Source: a virus
IMG/VR virus record: IMGVR_UViG_3300044616_001110
Span: 1-39,920 of that record
Direction: 5' to 3' (one strand)
DNA length: 39,920 nucleotides
The notes beneath the pieces are model-generated. The model searched no databases. It had not been told where the DNA came from and saw nothing but the letters and a program-made list of their open reading frames with translations. Shown piece after piece: positions 16,182 to 23,843 of the stretch. Each line of letters starts with the position of its first letter. The first letter of the stretch is position 1. The position numbers and the translations under genes were made by a program.

Positions 16182-16430
16182 TCAATTTATGTACCAAGCA
16201 GTAAAACCACCGGGTAATGCAGTTAAAGCATATACTTGCATTGGAAAAATATATGGACTTGAATTGATTAAAATTGATCCAGCAAGCGTAGAACCAGCAC
16301 TAGTAACAAAGTGAACTGTCGCGGTTCCTACAGTTCCGGCAGTTCCCCCGTTGAATAAAATTCCTTTGTGTTTAGGTAATTTTGCTGATCCTAAAGTAAA
16401 TTGATTTGCTACAAAGTATTTGTCGTACAT
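16182..16430 (-). CDS. Small late beta-rich protein, possible virion decoration
   Basis: An 82-aa Gly/Thr/Ala-rich protein (FNGGTAGTVGTATVHFVTSA, GSTLAGSILINSS) with alternating hydrophobic residues suggesting beta strands. A minus-strand CTAAATA late box lies eight bases before the ATG, an exception among the early-type minus-strand genes. Function is inferred only from late timing and composition. Confidence 0.65.
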   Translation of the reverse strand: MYDKYFVANQFTLGSAKLPKHKGILFNGGTAGTVGTATVHFVTSAGSTLAGSILINSSPYIFPMQVYALTALPGGFTAWYIN

Positions 16431-16438
16431 GGTACAAA

Positions 16439-16445
16439 TATTTAG
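16439..16445 (-). promoter_or_regulatory. Late promoter (CTAAATA) on minus strand
   Basis: CTAAATA eight bases before ATG 16430, overlapping the 3' end of the upstream gene. Confidence 0.6.
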
Positions 16446-16744
16446 CTATTATTTGGAGTCCATTCTTTATATGCTTGTGAACTCCAAAATGGACTTAAAT
16501 GATCCGATCCAGTGGCAAATCCAACCATCCAAATGCATCTATGGACATTTCCTTGTTTCTTCAACACCCCTACATGATAGGCTGATCCTTGAGAATATTG
16601 GTCAGCTTTTATCGTAAATGGCGTTTTTTCTTTGAGTTCTTTTTTAAAATTTTCAATGAACTCCGGATAAATTTTTTCAACAATAGGCTCAAGCTTTTTA
16701 GGCTTGCGTTTTGGTTGATTGGAAGTTTTACGAATTCTTGGCAT
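16442..16744 (-). CDS. Small basic protein behind tRNA-Gly
   Basis: A 100-aa protein. Basic N-terminal 20 residues (MPRIRKTSNQPKRKPKKLEP), then a folded part with YHVGVLKKQGNVHRCIWMVG. Unknown function. The ATG is separated from the last base of tRNA-Gly by only TT, so tRNA 3' cleavage would create an almost leaderless mRNA. No Shine-Dalgarno site is possible unless it lies within the tRNA. Confidence 0.7.
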   Translation of the reverse strand: MPRIRKTSNQPKRKPKKLEPIVEKIYPEFIENFKKELKEKTPFTIKADQYSQGSAYHVGVLKKQGNVHRCIWMVGFATGSDHLSPFWSSQAYKEWTPNNS

Positions 16745-16746
16745 AA

Positions 16747-16818
16747 TGCGGCTGGAGAGAATCGAACTCTCATATCAAGCTTGGAAGGCTAGAGTAATGG
16801 CCATTATACTACAGCCGC
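16747..16818 (-). tRNA. tRNA-Gly (TCC)
   Basis: Acceptor GCGGCTG/CAGCCGC, anticodon loop CTTCCAA, T-loop TTCGATT, discriminator A, CCA not encoded. Head of the transcript with the 100-aa gene. Confidence 0.95.
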
Positions 16819-16827
16819 GATATAACT

Positions 16828-16855
16828 ATTATAGCAGGCTAAACAATGAAGTCAA
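16828..16855 (-). promoter_or_regulatory. Promoter of tRNA-Gly
   Basis: TTGACT (16850-16855), 16-bp spacer, TATAAT (16828-16833), about ten bases before the tRNA. The -35 lies inside the first codons of the divergent 65-aa gene. Confidence 0.8.
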
Positions 16856-17043
16856 AGAAAATAAATGAAGGAAATGTTTACAATGTGGAAACAACTTTTG
16901 GTGCATCTCAAAATGCTTCAAAAGATGGTTTGGCTTCATGGAAACAAGAAATGCGTAAACAACTCATGCAATATTTGAGCAGATCAAATGTTCCAAATGT
17001 TGAAGCGGTCATAAAAGCCACTTTTGGTGATATTTTAGATTAA
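16846..17043 (+). CDS. Small late-type protein (65 aa)
   Basis: MKSKKINEGNVYNVETTFGA then SQNASKDGLASWKQEMRKQL. Unknown function; the KINEG leader resembles other late proteins. No clean late box is present (CTAAACA abuts the ATG). The last 9 bases overlap the convergent 68-aa gene. Confidence 0.55.
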   Translation: MKSKKINEGNVYNVETTFGASQNASKDGLASWKQEMRKQLMQYLSRSNVPNVEAVIKATFGDILD

Positions 17044-17241
17044 TCCCAAAGTTTGTGTGATTTTTCTATCCAACTTTGAAGAATTAAAATGAAAATCAAA
17101 TTCTTTAGTTAGTTCTTCTCTGGACTTGACCATTTTATTATATTCTTTTGTGGTGTCTTTTCCATCAGTTTCCATGCGTCCCAAACGGTACATTACTTGT
17201 CCAAATTCATAAATTTTAGCTTCAAGATCCTTGTTTGTCAT
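17035..17241 (-). CDS. Small coiled-coil-type protein (68 aa)
   Basis: Read from ATG 17241 (MTNKDLEAKIYEFGQVMYRL, then GRMETDGKDTTKEYNKMVKS); the longer reading frame upstream would run through the late promoter and start of the divergent giant gene. Charged and helical. No convincing -35/-10 pair was found. Unknown role. Confidence 0.6.
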   Translation of the reverse strand: MTNKDLEAKIYEFGQVMYRLGRMETDGKDTTKEYNKMVKSREELTKEFDFHFNSSKLDRKITQTLGLI

Positions 17242-17244
17242 AGT

Positions 17245-17252
17245 TATAAATA
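17245..17252 (+). promoter_or_regulatory. Consensus late promoter (TATAAATA)
   Basis: Perfect T4 late box. ATG 17281 lies 28 bases downstream, giving a real leader with AGGT as ribosome site, unlike the leaderless late genes. Confidence 0.75.
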
Positions 17253-17280
17253 ACAATAGCATATTTTTAGGTAAAAGCAA

Positions 17281-20200
17281 ATGAATCATATAATAAGACA
17301 ATATTTAAATTCTTTCCAAGCACCTTATTTACAGAATAGATTTCTTTTAGAAAATTCAAGAAGTTTGGGTTCTTTGCCACCAAATATTAACTATAATGGT
17401 TTACTTTATAGTTTTGTGCCAGAACTGCAAATGTTCGTGAACCAATATGGACATGCTATCGATATTTCTCAGGCTGCTGCATTTGCTGAAATGTCTGAAA
17501 TGAGTTCCTATTCTGATATAGACGATACATCTATTGATCCGGGAGTAATAAGACGAACAACGGCAGAAAGATCTGCTATCTTGGCTTTTGCTTGGGCTTG
17601 GCCAAATCAATGGGTTTGGTCTGGAGAATATTGGACCAGATCTGATAATTCTAAAAATTTAGCAGCATTCAGTGAAAATTTAAATTTAACTTCAATCGAT
17701 AATGACCAATCTGCAGTTTGGAACAATCAAAATATTAGATCAATACAAACAGGCATAACTGCTCCAGATGGATCTAATACTGCTATTGCTTTTGGAACAA
17801 CCGCTGGTGGAGGTTGTTATGCAGCAATAAGACAAACTCAATATGATTTAAAACCCGGAACGACTTATACGTTCTCATATTATAGAAATATAACAGATGG
17901 TGCTACCGGAGGTACATTTAGATTTAGAAATGTTACAGGAGCTGTCGCATCTAATGATATTCAACCATCTATTACATTTACAGGAAGTGGATGGCAAAGA
18001 TATTCACACACTTTCTCAACAGAAGCAAATCAAACAGGATTAGATTTTTATATTTTAAGCAGAAGTAATTCAGCATCAGAAACATCTGGTGTAACTGTAT
18101 ATCTTTGGGGTGCTCAATTAGAAGAAGGTTCTATTGCTACAGAATATTCAAGAAGCAACGGTTTCAGAGATGCCAGAGGAGGAAGTATAGGATCTACTGG
18201 TCCAGTTTATGATTATAATGAAACTGCTTGGCTAAATTATGGTCCAACTAATGGAATAACTTATGTTTGGCCTTTTGTTAACTTTTATAGAATCAGTGGA
18301 TGGGAAATTGATAATACAAGTGGATGGACACAAAATTCAGAAATTAATAGAATCACCAGTCAGCTAAAGAAGTTACCAGAAGGAAAAAGAGCATTCCAAC
18401 CAACCTTGTTCAATAGAGATGATTGGTTTAAACTCACCTCAGATAAAATTGGTGCAACTGGTGCAGCTAGTAGAGAATATTTTAATAATGTGTTTCCATT
18501 CACGGGAACTAATTTAGCAAATAATTATCCCGGTCCGTGGAATGATTTTGGTATAGCAGCTGGATCACAATTCTATAATCAATTATTGGATATTTTTGGT
18601 GCAACAGGCGTTGTTGTTGATTATGTAATTGGCGACAATGAATCAAATTATCCACAAAATTTTGGAATTATTGGTGTTACAGGTGCTACCGTCGGATATG
18701 TAAGTGATCCAAGATATTATCAAGAATGGCGTGGTTTGTCTTCTTGGAATTCATTTATGAATTCATATGGTGTTACTGCTGCAAATATCAGAGGACCAGC
18801 GGTTTCTCAATCAAATGACAAAGTTGCCTACTTGGTTTGGAATAATATTACTAAACAACATCAAACTGTTGTGAATAACGAAATTTGGGCAAATCCAACA
18901 TTACAAAGATATCCCAATGCAACAGTATCAAATTATGCATATTTTAAATCTGACGGTGGACCAACTTATGGAGCACCAGATCCATTTGGTCATCCTCAAT
19001 TCAATTCTTCATATGTTGGAAATGCAACATCTCCAGTTTTATATGGAGAAATAACACAGATTGATGCAACTGTTTCTCCGGGAAACGTATTTGTAAAACC
19101 AGAAAACCCAACTTTCTTAGTTTTGGCTGTGTCAGGAGCAACAGGAGTAACTTTATCAAAAGGACCTTGGACAAGCTTTACTCAAGCAATGCAAGAAGTC
19201 AGATCAGCAAAAAGAGGGGCACCAAATGTTCCAATGACACCTTGGATCGCCTCTGTAAAATATGCAGGTATCTGTGCTTACAATGATACTAGAGTTGCAC
19301 CAACTGTTGGTTTTGCAGACATTGGTACGGGATATTCGAATGTAATGGGATATACGGCTGGTGGTCCCGGAAACTCTGCATATTATTATGAATTAGTAAG
19401 ACATATTGGAATGCATGGTGTAAAATCTTTTGCTTATTGGAATTCAGTCTCATTCTCAATATATGAAAATGAAACCCAATTACCAGATAGAGATTATTTT
19501 GCAAGAGGATTTACCACATACGTTCAAGATATTGCGTTGCTAAATGAAACAATTAAAGACTTGAATGATAATTTGGGTGGATATACCATTGAAACTGCCG
19601 ATTCAAGTAGAATAAGCTGGCTTGCGGATTATATTACTAGCGGTGCACCGAAAGCCGATGGTTCATATCTATGGCGTACAACAATCAAACCCGAAACAAT
19701 ATTTGAATATCCAGAGTCAGCTTTGGTACCAAGCAAAGTCTTAAGCGGTTCGTGTGTAGGTACATGGATAACAACACCTACAAGTACACCACCTGTTGTT
19801 CAACCACAGACATTGAAAGATACATTTTACATGTTTGGCCCATCATCTACCGATGGTAGCGTAGAAGCCCAAGGAAATAACACAGAATACGCAAAATGGT
19901 TATCTTTGAATAAGACGGTTGTAACAACTTTCCAAGGACTTCCATATACTGGAAACTTTGGCACACCGCTGGCTAGAGGAAGAGCCTATGATTTTGAATA
20001 TGATCCGGTGAATCCTGAAGTATCAAGTCCGTGGCATAACGTATTCTATGAATTGTGTATAGATGCTTACAATTGGGGTGCACGATCATTCTATCTTTCT
20101 TATCCTCTTGGACAAATTCCACAGTTGGCATATCCATTCAAAGATATTGTTAATAGAAGAAGGGGTGTATATACAAGTACTACCGATGCAGCATATTGTC

Positions 20201-22089
20201 CAGCAAGATGGAAAGGATTTACTTCGGCAATAAAAGGATTGCTTGAAGGGACATTGAATCCTGTTGGTGCTTGTGCAGCCAAAGCTGGTTTAGGATTTAC
20301 AGCAATGAGTGAAGGCTGCAATGTTATGATGTATTTCCAAGGTACAAATGGTTATTGGGAAAATAGGTGGGGAAATACCGCAGCAGGAACAAACGGTATC
20401 ACTTTCTACGAAGGATCATTGAAGCTATGGGATGATTGCTATGCCATAGCAGGCACAACTCAAGGTGCCAATGATCTATATTATTCTTACGTTGACCAAT
20501 TTGTTGATGAAATCATAAGCATAAAGAGCAGTCTTGGAACTGCCGGAACACTTTCGTGCACATTTGATGCTACTGTAGATTCTGCAACTCCCGCAACTGT
20601 AGGATTGTTTGAACAACTGCCTCCTTCTTATACAAGAGGAAATTCATATGAATTAACCGATTGGTATATCCAAGAAAGATTGCGTGCAGCCGGAATACAA
20701 TCTTACGTTGAAGCCAGAACAAATAAATCTTTCTCCTTAATAAACATGGGAGTTACTGGTGCTGGTTGGGATACAGGTGCTCCTTCTGGAGACCCATCTC
20801 TTTTAAGAGGTATAGACATAGGAACTCTTAGATTCAATAACAAGAATCTACTAATGAATAGTGAAAATTTTGCATATCCCGGTTCTTGGTCAACAAGTTT
20901 GAATCCAGTAGTTTCTGGACCAACATTTGGACCAACACCAATAGGAACTACAAATGCAAACTCGGTAAGATTTACACAAAATTATTCAAGAGTAGTACAG
21001 GTACCAACAACTGCTCAACGTTCGGCGCTGAGTGTTGGAAATACTTGCACATATTCGATGTGGATTAAACGAGTCAGCGGAAACACGGGATTGATCCTCT
21101 ACCATTTCAATGGTGGTTCAGGCGAAACTCCAATAACTGTAACTAACGATTGGGCTCGTTACTCCACTTCTTTTGCTCCAACAAATACGGCTGTTGAAGT
21201 TGGTATAGCTGATAAAAATTCTACCGGATTTGGTTCGGTATTGGTATGGGGTGCACAACTAGAAACAGGATCAACTGCAACTTCATATCAAAGCACTACA
21301 GCCGAAGCAGAATGGAAAAACTGGTTGGCAGTAGAATACAATGTATGGTTCCAAAACCCTAGAAATCCAGTTTTAGGTGCAACACAAGATGCATTCTATT
21401 CCGGTTATCTTACTGATGAGCAAACACCTACCTGCTTTAGATGGAATCAAAATACTGGTCCATTACCAGCCAGTAAAAATCCATATAGTGTACCAAGTAC
21501 AATTGTAACTGGAGGAACTTCTTATACACTGCCGTTCAATTACGCGTCGTATTTATACTCTCCACAAAAATATTTGATCGATCTGTATTCCGCAGTGGAT
21601 GTATACAGAAAGTTCAATAACCTAGCCAACACGGGGCTTACATTCAGCGGTGTATTGTATGATCAGCCGACTAAGGGTTATGTAATGAGTTATGATGATT
21701 TTGCGAGAGGTTCTTGCGGAAACTTGGATGTAAATGCTGATCGTAACTTTAGCAGTTTGACTGGTTATTATAGAGCTTCTACGGAACAAAATCAAGAAGG
21801 TAACGCACTTGGTTTCGCAACTCCAACGAAGGTATTCAATGCAGCTGCCTTTGCTGCCAATCCATCGGCATATGCAGCTAATGGTGGAAGTGGTTTCTGG
21901 CAGCTTTCTGCAGCTACATTCTGGAGAGAAAATGTTAAGCAACCAACATTTGACGGGTTCTTGAATATGTTGCGTCAAGTATCCTTGACAGGTGCTCCGA
22001 TTTATGGAAACACCAGTGGTTGGGCTGGAGCAACGTATCCTTACGACTTCTACTCAAGGGGAATAATGCCTCTGAACTACAGAAATTAA
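17281..22089 (+). CDS. Giant tail fibre/spike-like protein with two carbohydrate-binding-type domains
   Basis: A 1602-aa protein, the largest here, probably a receptor-binding or glycan-active virion protein. Two similar jelly-roll domains are visible: residues about 123-295 (KNLAAFSENLNL ... GTTYTFSYYRN ... VYLWGAQLEEGSIATEYSRS) and about 1187-1337 (KNLLMNSENFAYPGSW ... VLVWGAQLETGSTATSYQ). This LWGAQLExG...ATxY pattern is common in phage fibre domains. The approximately 890 residues between are Gly/Trp/Tyr-rich (GMHGVKSFAYWNSVSFSIYE) and could be TIM-barrel-like, but no catalytic pair can be assigned. The C-terminal 250 residues are unassigned. It has its own late promoter and leader and is closed by a terminator. 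Confidence 0.8.
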   Translation: MNHIIRQYLNSFQAPYLQNRFLLENSRSLGSLPPNINYNGLLYSFVPELQMFVNQYGHAIDISQAAAFAEMSEMSSYSDIDDTSIDPGVIRRTTAERSAILAFAWAWPNQWVWSGEYWTRSDNSKNLAAFSENLNLTSIDNDQSAVWNNQNIRSIQTGITAPDGSNTAIAFGTTAGGGCYAAIRQTQYDLKPGTTYTFSYYRNITDGATGGTFRFRNVTGAVASNDIQPSITFTGSGWQRYSHTFSTEANQTGLDFYILSRSNSASETSGVTVYLWGAQLEEGSIATEYSRSNGFRDARGGSIGSTGPVYDYNETAWLNYGPTNGITYVWPFVNFYRISGWEIDNTSGWTQNSEINRITSQLKKLPEGKRAFQPTLFNRDDWFKLTSDKIGATGAASREYFNNVFPFTGTNLANNYPGPWNDFGIAAGSQFYNQLLDIFGATGVVVDYVIGDNESNYPQNFGIIGVTGATVGYVSDPRYYQEWRGLSSWNSFMNSYGVTAANIRGPAVSQSNDKVAYLVWNNITKQHQTVVNNEIWANPTLQRYPNATVSNYAYFKSDGGPTYGAPDPFGHPQFNSSYVGNATSPVLYGEITQIDATVSPGNVFVKPENPTFLVLAVSGATGVTLSKGPWTSFTQAMQEVRSAKRGAPNVPMTPWIASVKYAGICAYNDTRVAPTVGFADIGTGYSNVMGYTAGGPGNSAYYYELVRHIGMHGVKSFAYWNSVSFSIYENETQLPDRDYFARGFTTYVQDIALLNETIKDLNDNLGGYTIETADSSRISWLADYITSGAPKADGSYLWRTTIKPETIFEYPESALVPSKVLSGSCVGTWITTPTSTPPVVQPQTLKDTFYMFGPSSTDGSVEAQGNNTEYAKWLSLNKTVVTTFQGLPYTGNFGTPLARGRAYDFEYDPVNPEVSSPWHNVFYELCIDAYNWGARSFYLSYPLGQIPQLAYPFKDIVNRRRGVYTSTTDAAYCPARWKGFTSAIKGLLEGTLNPVGACAAKAGLGFTAMSEGCNVMMYFQGTNGYWENRWGNTAAGTNGITFYEGSLKLWDDCYAIAGTTQGANDLYYSYVDQFVDEIISIKSSLGTAGTLSCTFDATVDSATPATVGLFEQLPPSYTRGNSYELTDWYIQERLRAAGIQSYVEARTNKSFSLINMGVTGAGWDTGAPSGDPSLLRGIDIGTLRFNNKNLLMNSENFAYPGSWSTSLNPVVSGPTFGPTPIGTTNANSVRFTQNYSRVVQVPTTAQRSALSVGNTCTYSMWIKRVSGNTGLILYHFNGGSGETPITVTNDWARYSTSFAPTNTAVEVGIADKNSTGFGSVLVWGAQLETGSTATSYQSTTAEAEWKNWLAVEYNVWFQNPRNPVLGATQDAFYSGYLTDEQTPTCFRWNQNTGPLPASKNPYSVPSTIVTGGTSYTLPFNYASYLYSPQKYLIDLYSAVDVYRKFNNLANTGLTFSGVLYDQPTKGYVMSYDDFARGSCGNLDVNADRNFSSLTGYYRASTEQNQEGNALGFATPTKVFNAAAFAANPSAYAANGGSGFWQLSAATFWRENVKQPTFDGFLNMLRQVSLTGAPIYGNTSGWAGATYPYDFYSRGIMPLNYRN

Positions 22090-22090
22090 G

Positions 22091-22113
22091 AAAGGCCCGA
22101 AAGGGCCTTTTTT
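22091..22113. terminator. Bidirectional rho-independent terminator
   Basis: Stem AAAGGCCC / GGGCCTTT with GAAA loop and T run, between the giant gene and the convergent 120-aa gene. Confidence 0.9.
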
Positions 22114-22474
22114 AATCCTTCTTCTTATTTTTATTTTTCAAAGCCCACAATTCATCAGCTGTTCTATCATAATGATAATCTGATCTGCTGCATTGTTCAC
22201 GTGCATCAAACATCATCTTCTTCAATTCATCATTAAGAATATGCTTGCGCTCATAAAGTTTATCCATAGGATTGTCTTTAGCATCTTTCTTTCCTTTACC
22301 AGCATATGAACCAATTGCCTCACAGTAATCTGCATAATTTTGCAGAAGCAAAGAAAATGGCATTTCAGCCAAAGATTTATTAAAAGTTTCATCATTGTCT
22401 GAAAGAAGATATTCAACCATATCAAAATCGTTGAGAATGTATGGAACTGTTTTGGTTCTTTTCTTTTTAGCCAT
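22112..22474 (-). CDS. Small helical protein (120 aa), unknown function
   Basis: MAKKKRTKTVPYILNDFDMV then EYLLSDNDETFNKSLAEMPF; charged helices and a basic tail (KNKNKKKD). The contexts GKGKKDAKDNPMDKLYERK and DELWALKNK are not linked to a family I know. The ATG follows a promoter by six bases, so the mRNA should be leaderless. The 3' end runs into the shared terminator. Confidence 0.7.
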   Translation of the reverse strand: MAKKKRTKTVPYILNDFDMVEYLLSDNDETFNKSLAEMPFSLLLQNYADYCEAIGSYAGKGKKDAKDNPMDKLYERKHILNDELKKMMFDAREQCSRSDYHYDRTADELWALKNKNKKKD

Positions 22475-22480
22475 GACAAC

Positions 22481-22508
22481 AATATATCCTGTAAAAAGAG
22501 TAAGTCAA
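22481..22508 (-). promoter_or_regulatory. Sigma70-like promoter, leaderless spacing
   Basis: -35 TTGACT (22503-22508), 16-bp spacer, -10 TATATT (22481-22486), six bases to ATG 22474. Confidence 0.8.
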
Positions 22509-22518
22509 TTAATTGACT
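22503..22518. promoter_or_regulatory. Perfect 16-bp palindrome formed by two divergent -35 boxes
   Basis: AGTCAATTAATTGACT is its own reverse complement. Its halves are the -35 boxes of the minus 120-aa promoter and the plus tRNA-Met promoter, so both could be controlled from one site. Confidence 0.7.
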
Positions 22519-22540
22519 ATGACATCTATTGATATATAAT
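22513..22540 (+). promoter_or_regulatory. Promoter of the tRNA/RNA locus
   Basis: TTGACT (22513-22518), 16-bp spacer, TATAAT (22535-22540), eleven bases before tRNA-Met. Probably drives tRNA-Met, the pseudoknot RNA, tRNA-Thr, tRNA-Tyr, the 205-aa gene and perhaps the tmRNA. Confidence 0.8.
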
Positions 22541-22551
22541 ACTACAGATAT

Positions 22552-22622
22552 CGCGGATGAGAGAGACAGAAACTCGCTAGGCTCATAATCTGGAGAATTG
22601 GGTGCAACTCCCAAATCCGCTA
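22552..22622 (+). tRNA. tRNA with CAT anticodon (Met-like), unusual elbow
   Basis: Anticodon loop CTCATAA. Acceptor pairs GCGGAT with ATCCGC; base 1 C faces base 72 T, a mismatch as at the end of initiator tRNAs. However, the three G-C pairs of an initiator anticodon stem are absent (stem CTAGG/TCTGG). The T-loop is TGCAACT, lacking T55, and the D-loop has no GG. Elongator Met, initiator-like or Ile2 (lysidine) identity cannot be decided from the sequence. Confidence 0.8.
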
Positions 22623-22635
22623 TTTGAAGGTCTAT

Positions 22636-22747
22636 AAAGCTGCTTAGGGATAACTGATACCCCGCAGTAATCAGAGGTGGGGCGCGAATACCTCAGAAGA
22701 ACGCGAAGGGCTAGTATTATACTTCCCAAGGCTTGATCGGCCTTGGA
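22636..22747 (+). ncRNA. Pseudoknot-rich RNA between tRNA-Met and tRNA-Thr
   Basis: No ORF. Pseudoknot 1: CTGC (22640-22643)/GCAG (22664-22667) plus GGG/CCC, with loop bases CTGAT (22654-22658) able to pair with ATCAG (22670-22674). Pseudoknot 2: AGGT (22675-22678)/ACCT (22690-22693), with loop CGCG (22683-22686) pairing to CGCG (22702-22705). Then a perfect hairpin CCAAGGC / GCCTTGG (22726-22746). Not recognised as a known family. Confidence 0.6.
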
Positions 22748-22770
22748 AAAAGGATTCAATGCCCGTTTTA

Positions 22771-22842
22771 GCCACTTTAGCTCAACGGTAGAGCAATGCT
22801 TTTGTAAAGCATAGGTTGCGGGTTCAAATCCCACAAGTGGCT
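22771..22842 (+). tRNA. tRNA-Thr (TGT)
   Basis: Acceptor GCCACTT/AAGTGGC, anticodon loop TTTGTAA, T-loop TTCAAAT, discriminator T. Four bases before tRNA-Tyr. Confidence 0.95.
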
Positions 22843-22846
22843 TTTG

Positions 22847-22928
22847 GCGAGTTTACTCAAGCGGTCAACGAGGGCAGACTGTAAATCTGCTGGCATTGCC
22901 TACGAAGGTTCGAATCCTTCAGCTCGCA
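22847..22928 (+). tRNA. tRNA-Tyr (GTA)
   Basis: 82 bases with the expected long variable arm (GGCATTGCC). Acceptor GCGAGTT/AGCTCGC, anticodon loop CTGTAAA, discriminator A. Only TT separates it from the next ATG. Confidence 0.95.
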
Positions 22929-22930
22929 TT

Positions 22931-23548
22931 ATGCACAATGTGAACATACCTCATTTTTATTGTTATCTTCGTAAAGAGCACATGTACCAACATGAGCAGC
23001 ATAAGGGAGAATTTGACAAGGTTTTGGTATTCGGTGCACAGTCATGTGCTGGATATGCCATGACTTTTCATGTCATGACTGACTACGGAATTGTTCGTAG
23101 CAGAGTCCCTGTTCATATGCTATGCTGGAAGCCAGAGGCTCCTTTAATGCCACTGGATCATTTGCAACTCTGGGATTGTTTCCATGAGAATGTATCCACT
23201 GTTGAATACGATGCTCTATTTGATTGCAGAGCAAAAGTTGTTCTGAAAGACAAGACAGAGCATTGGGGCGACTATGTGATGACCTTTGATTGGTATAGGA
23301 ATGCCTATTCAGAGGAACCTACGCAATACAAGTGCCTTCACATGATTGCACTGGACAACGGAAACTATACACTCCAGCCAAACAATAGAATTTTTTGGAA
23401 AAACATGTCATTTGTCACCAAGCCATTCCCGGAAAAACCGGACTTCAAGGTTGACAACAAGGCATGGAAGTGCGAAGGTGAGAGTGATCGTTGGATCATC
23501 GATGGTCACGATGACAATTATTACTACGATATAAAGCCTACTACATAA
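22931..23548 (+). CDS. Conserved-type phage protein (205 aa), unknown function
   Basis: Read from ATG 22931 (MHNVNIPHFYCYLRKEHMYQ); the longer upstream frame runs through tRNA-Tyr and is not real. The body is rich in His, Asp, Trp and aromatic residues (GYAMTFHVMTDYGIVRSRVP, LQLWDCFHENVS) and ends in an Asp/Tyr-rich tail. No catalytic motif assigned. The start lies TT-ATG after tRNA-Tyr, so the mature mRNA would have a two-base leader. The tmRNA acceptor segment begins just after its stop. Confidence 0.75.
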   Translation: MHNVNIPHFYCYLRKEHMYQHEQHKGEFDKVLVFGAQSCAGYAMTFHVMTDYGIVRSRVPVHMLCWKPEAPLMPLDHLQLWDCFHENVSTVEYDALFDCRAKVVLKDKTEHWGDYVMTFDWYRNAYSEEPTQYKCLHMIALDNGNYTLQPNNRIFWKNMSFVTKPFPEKPDFKVDNKAWKCEGESDRWIIDGHDDNYYYDIKPTT

Positions 23549-23613
23549 TAATGGTATTGTTGATAATGGATTGAAATGCGTACAAGACGGGGGTTCGAAT
23601 CCCCCCGACTCCA

Positions 23614-23708
23614 TTAGCCTAAGTCAGAGAATCTGCAATCCTCTGAAAACGGCGAGCCAAGTCCTCGTAGCAGCGGGGCATTTCCCGAAGTCCTAGGCTT
23701 CGGGTCAC
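23614..23708 (+). other. Intervening segment of the permuted tmRNA
   Basis: Removed during maturation in known permuted tmRNAs. It contains hairpins CAGAG/CTCTG (23625-23645), CGAG/CTCG and CCCGAAG/CTTCGGG (23687-23704), and AGCCTA can pair with TAGGCT across most of the segment. Confidence 0.65.
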
Positions 23709-23776
23709 GGGGTCGAAAGGAATAGATTGGCGCAAAGTAATGAAGAAGGAGATACCCGACACGGGTAACAAGTGTC

Positions 23777-23830
23777 GCAAATAAACAGTTGCAAAAAATA
23801 ATTGCTAACGAATTAGCAATGGCTGCTTAA
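23777..23830 (+). other. tmRNA tag reading frame
   Basis: GCA at 23777 through TAA 23828-23830 encodes ANKQLQKIIANELAMAA, ending in a protease-type LAMAA. The best resume-codon context (CAGTT-GCA at 23791) is out of frame by one A in a six-A run; see findings. Confidence 0.6.
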
Positions 23831-23843
23831 AGCAGTGGGGTTT

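Larger units (their letters stand above)
23560..23843 (+). ncRNA. ssrA: Circularly permuted two-piece tmRNA
   Basis: Rescues stalled ribosomes and tags their products. Permuted order is visible. The acceptor piece comes first: T-stem GGGGG/CCCCC around TTCGAAT (23589-23605), acceptor strand CGACTCC (23606-23612), discriminator A23613; its 5' end is estimated. An intervening segment with several hairpins follows (23614-23708). The coding piece then starts GGGGTCG (23709-23715), which pairs with CGACTCC through the diagnostic G3-T wobble. Next come PK1 (ACCC/GGGT at 23754-57/23763-66; GACAC/GTGTC at 23758-62/23772-76), the tag frame ending LAMAA-stop, a perfect hairpin ATTGCTAA-CGAA-TTAGCAAT inside the tag, and a stop in the loop of CTGCT/AGCAG. 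No PK2-PK4 is seen. CCA is not encoded. Confidence 0.85.

Noticed and set aside
22844-22930. N-terminal extension of the 205-aa protein through tRNA-Tyr
   Set aside because: Non-ATG start within a perfect tRNA; ATG 22931 follows the tRNA directly.
23549-23620. Stand-alone tRNA-Ser-like gene at the GGTTCGAAT...CTCCA segment
   Set aside because: No D-arm or anticodon arm fits; its acceptor strand pairs with the downstream GGGGTCG, so it is the tmRNA acceptor piece.
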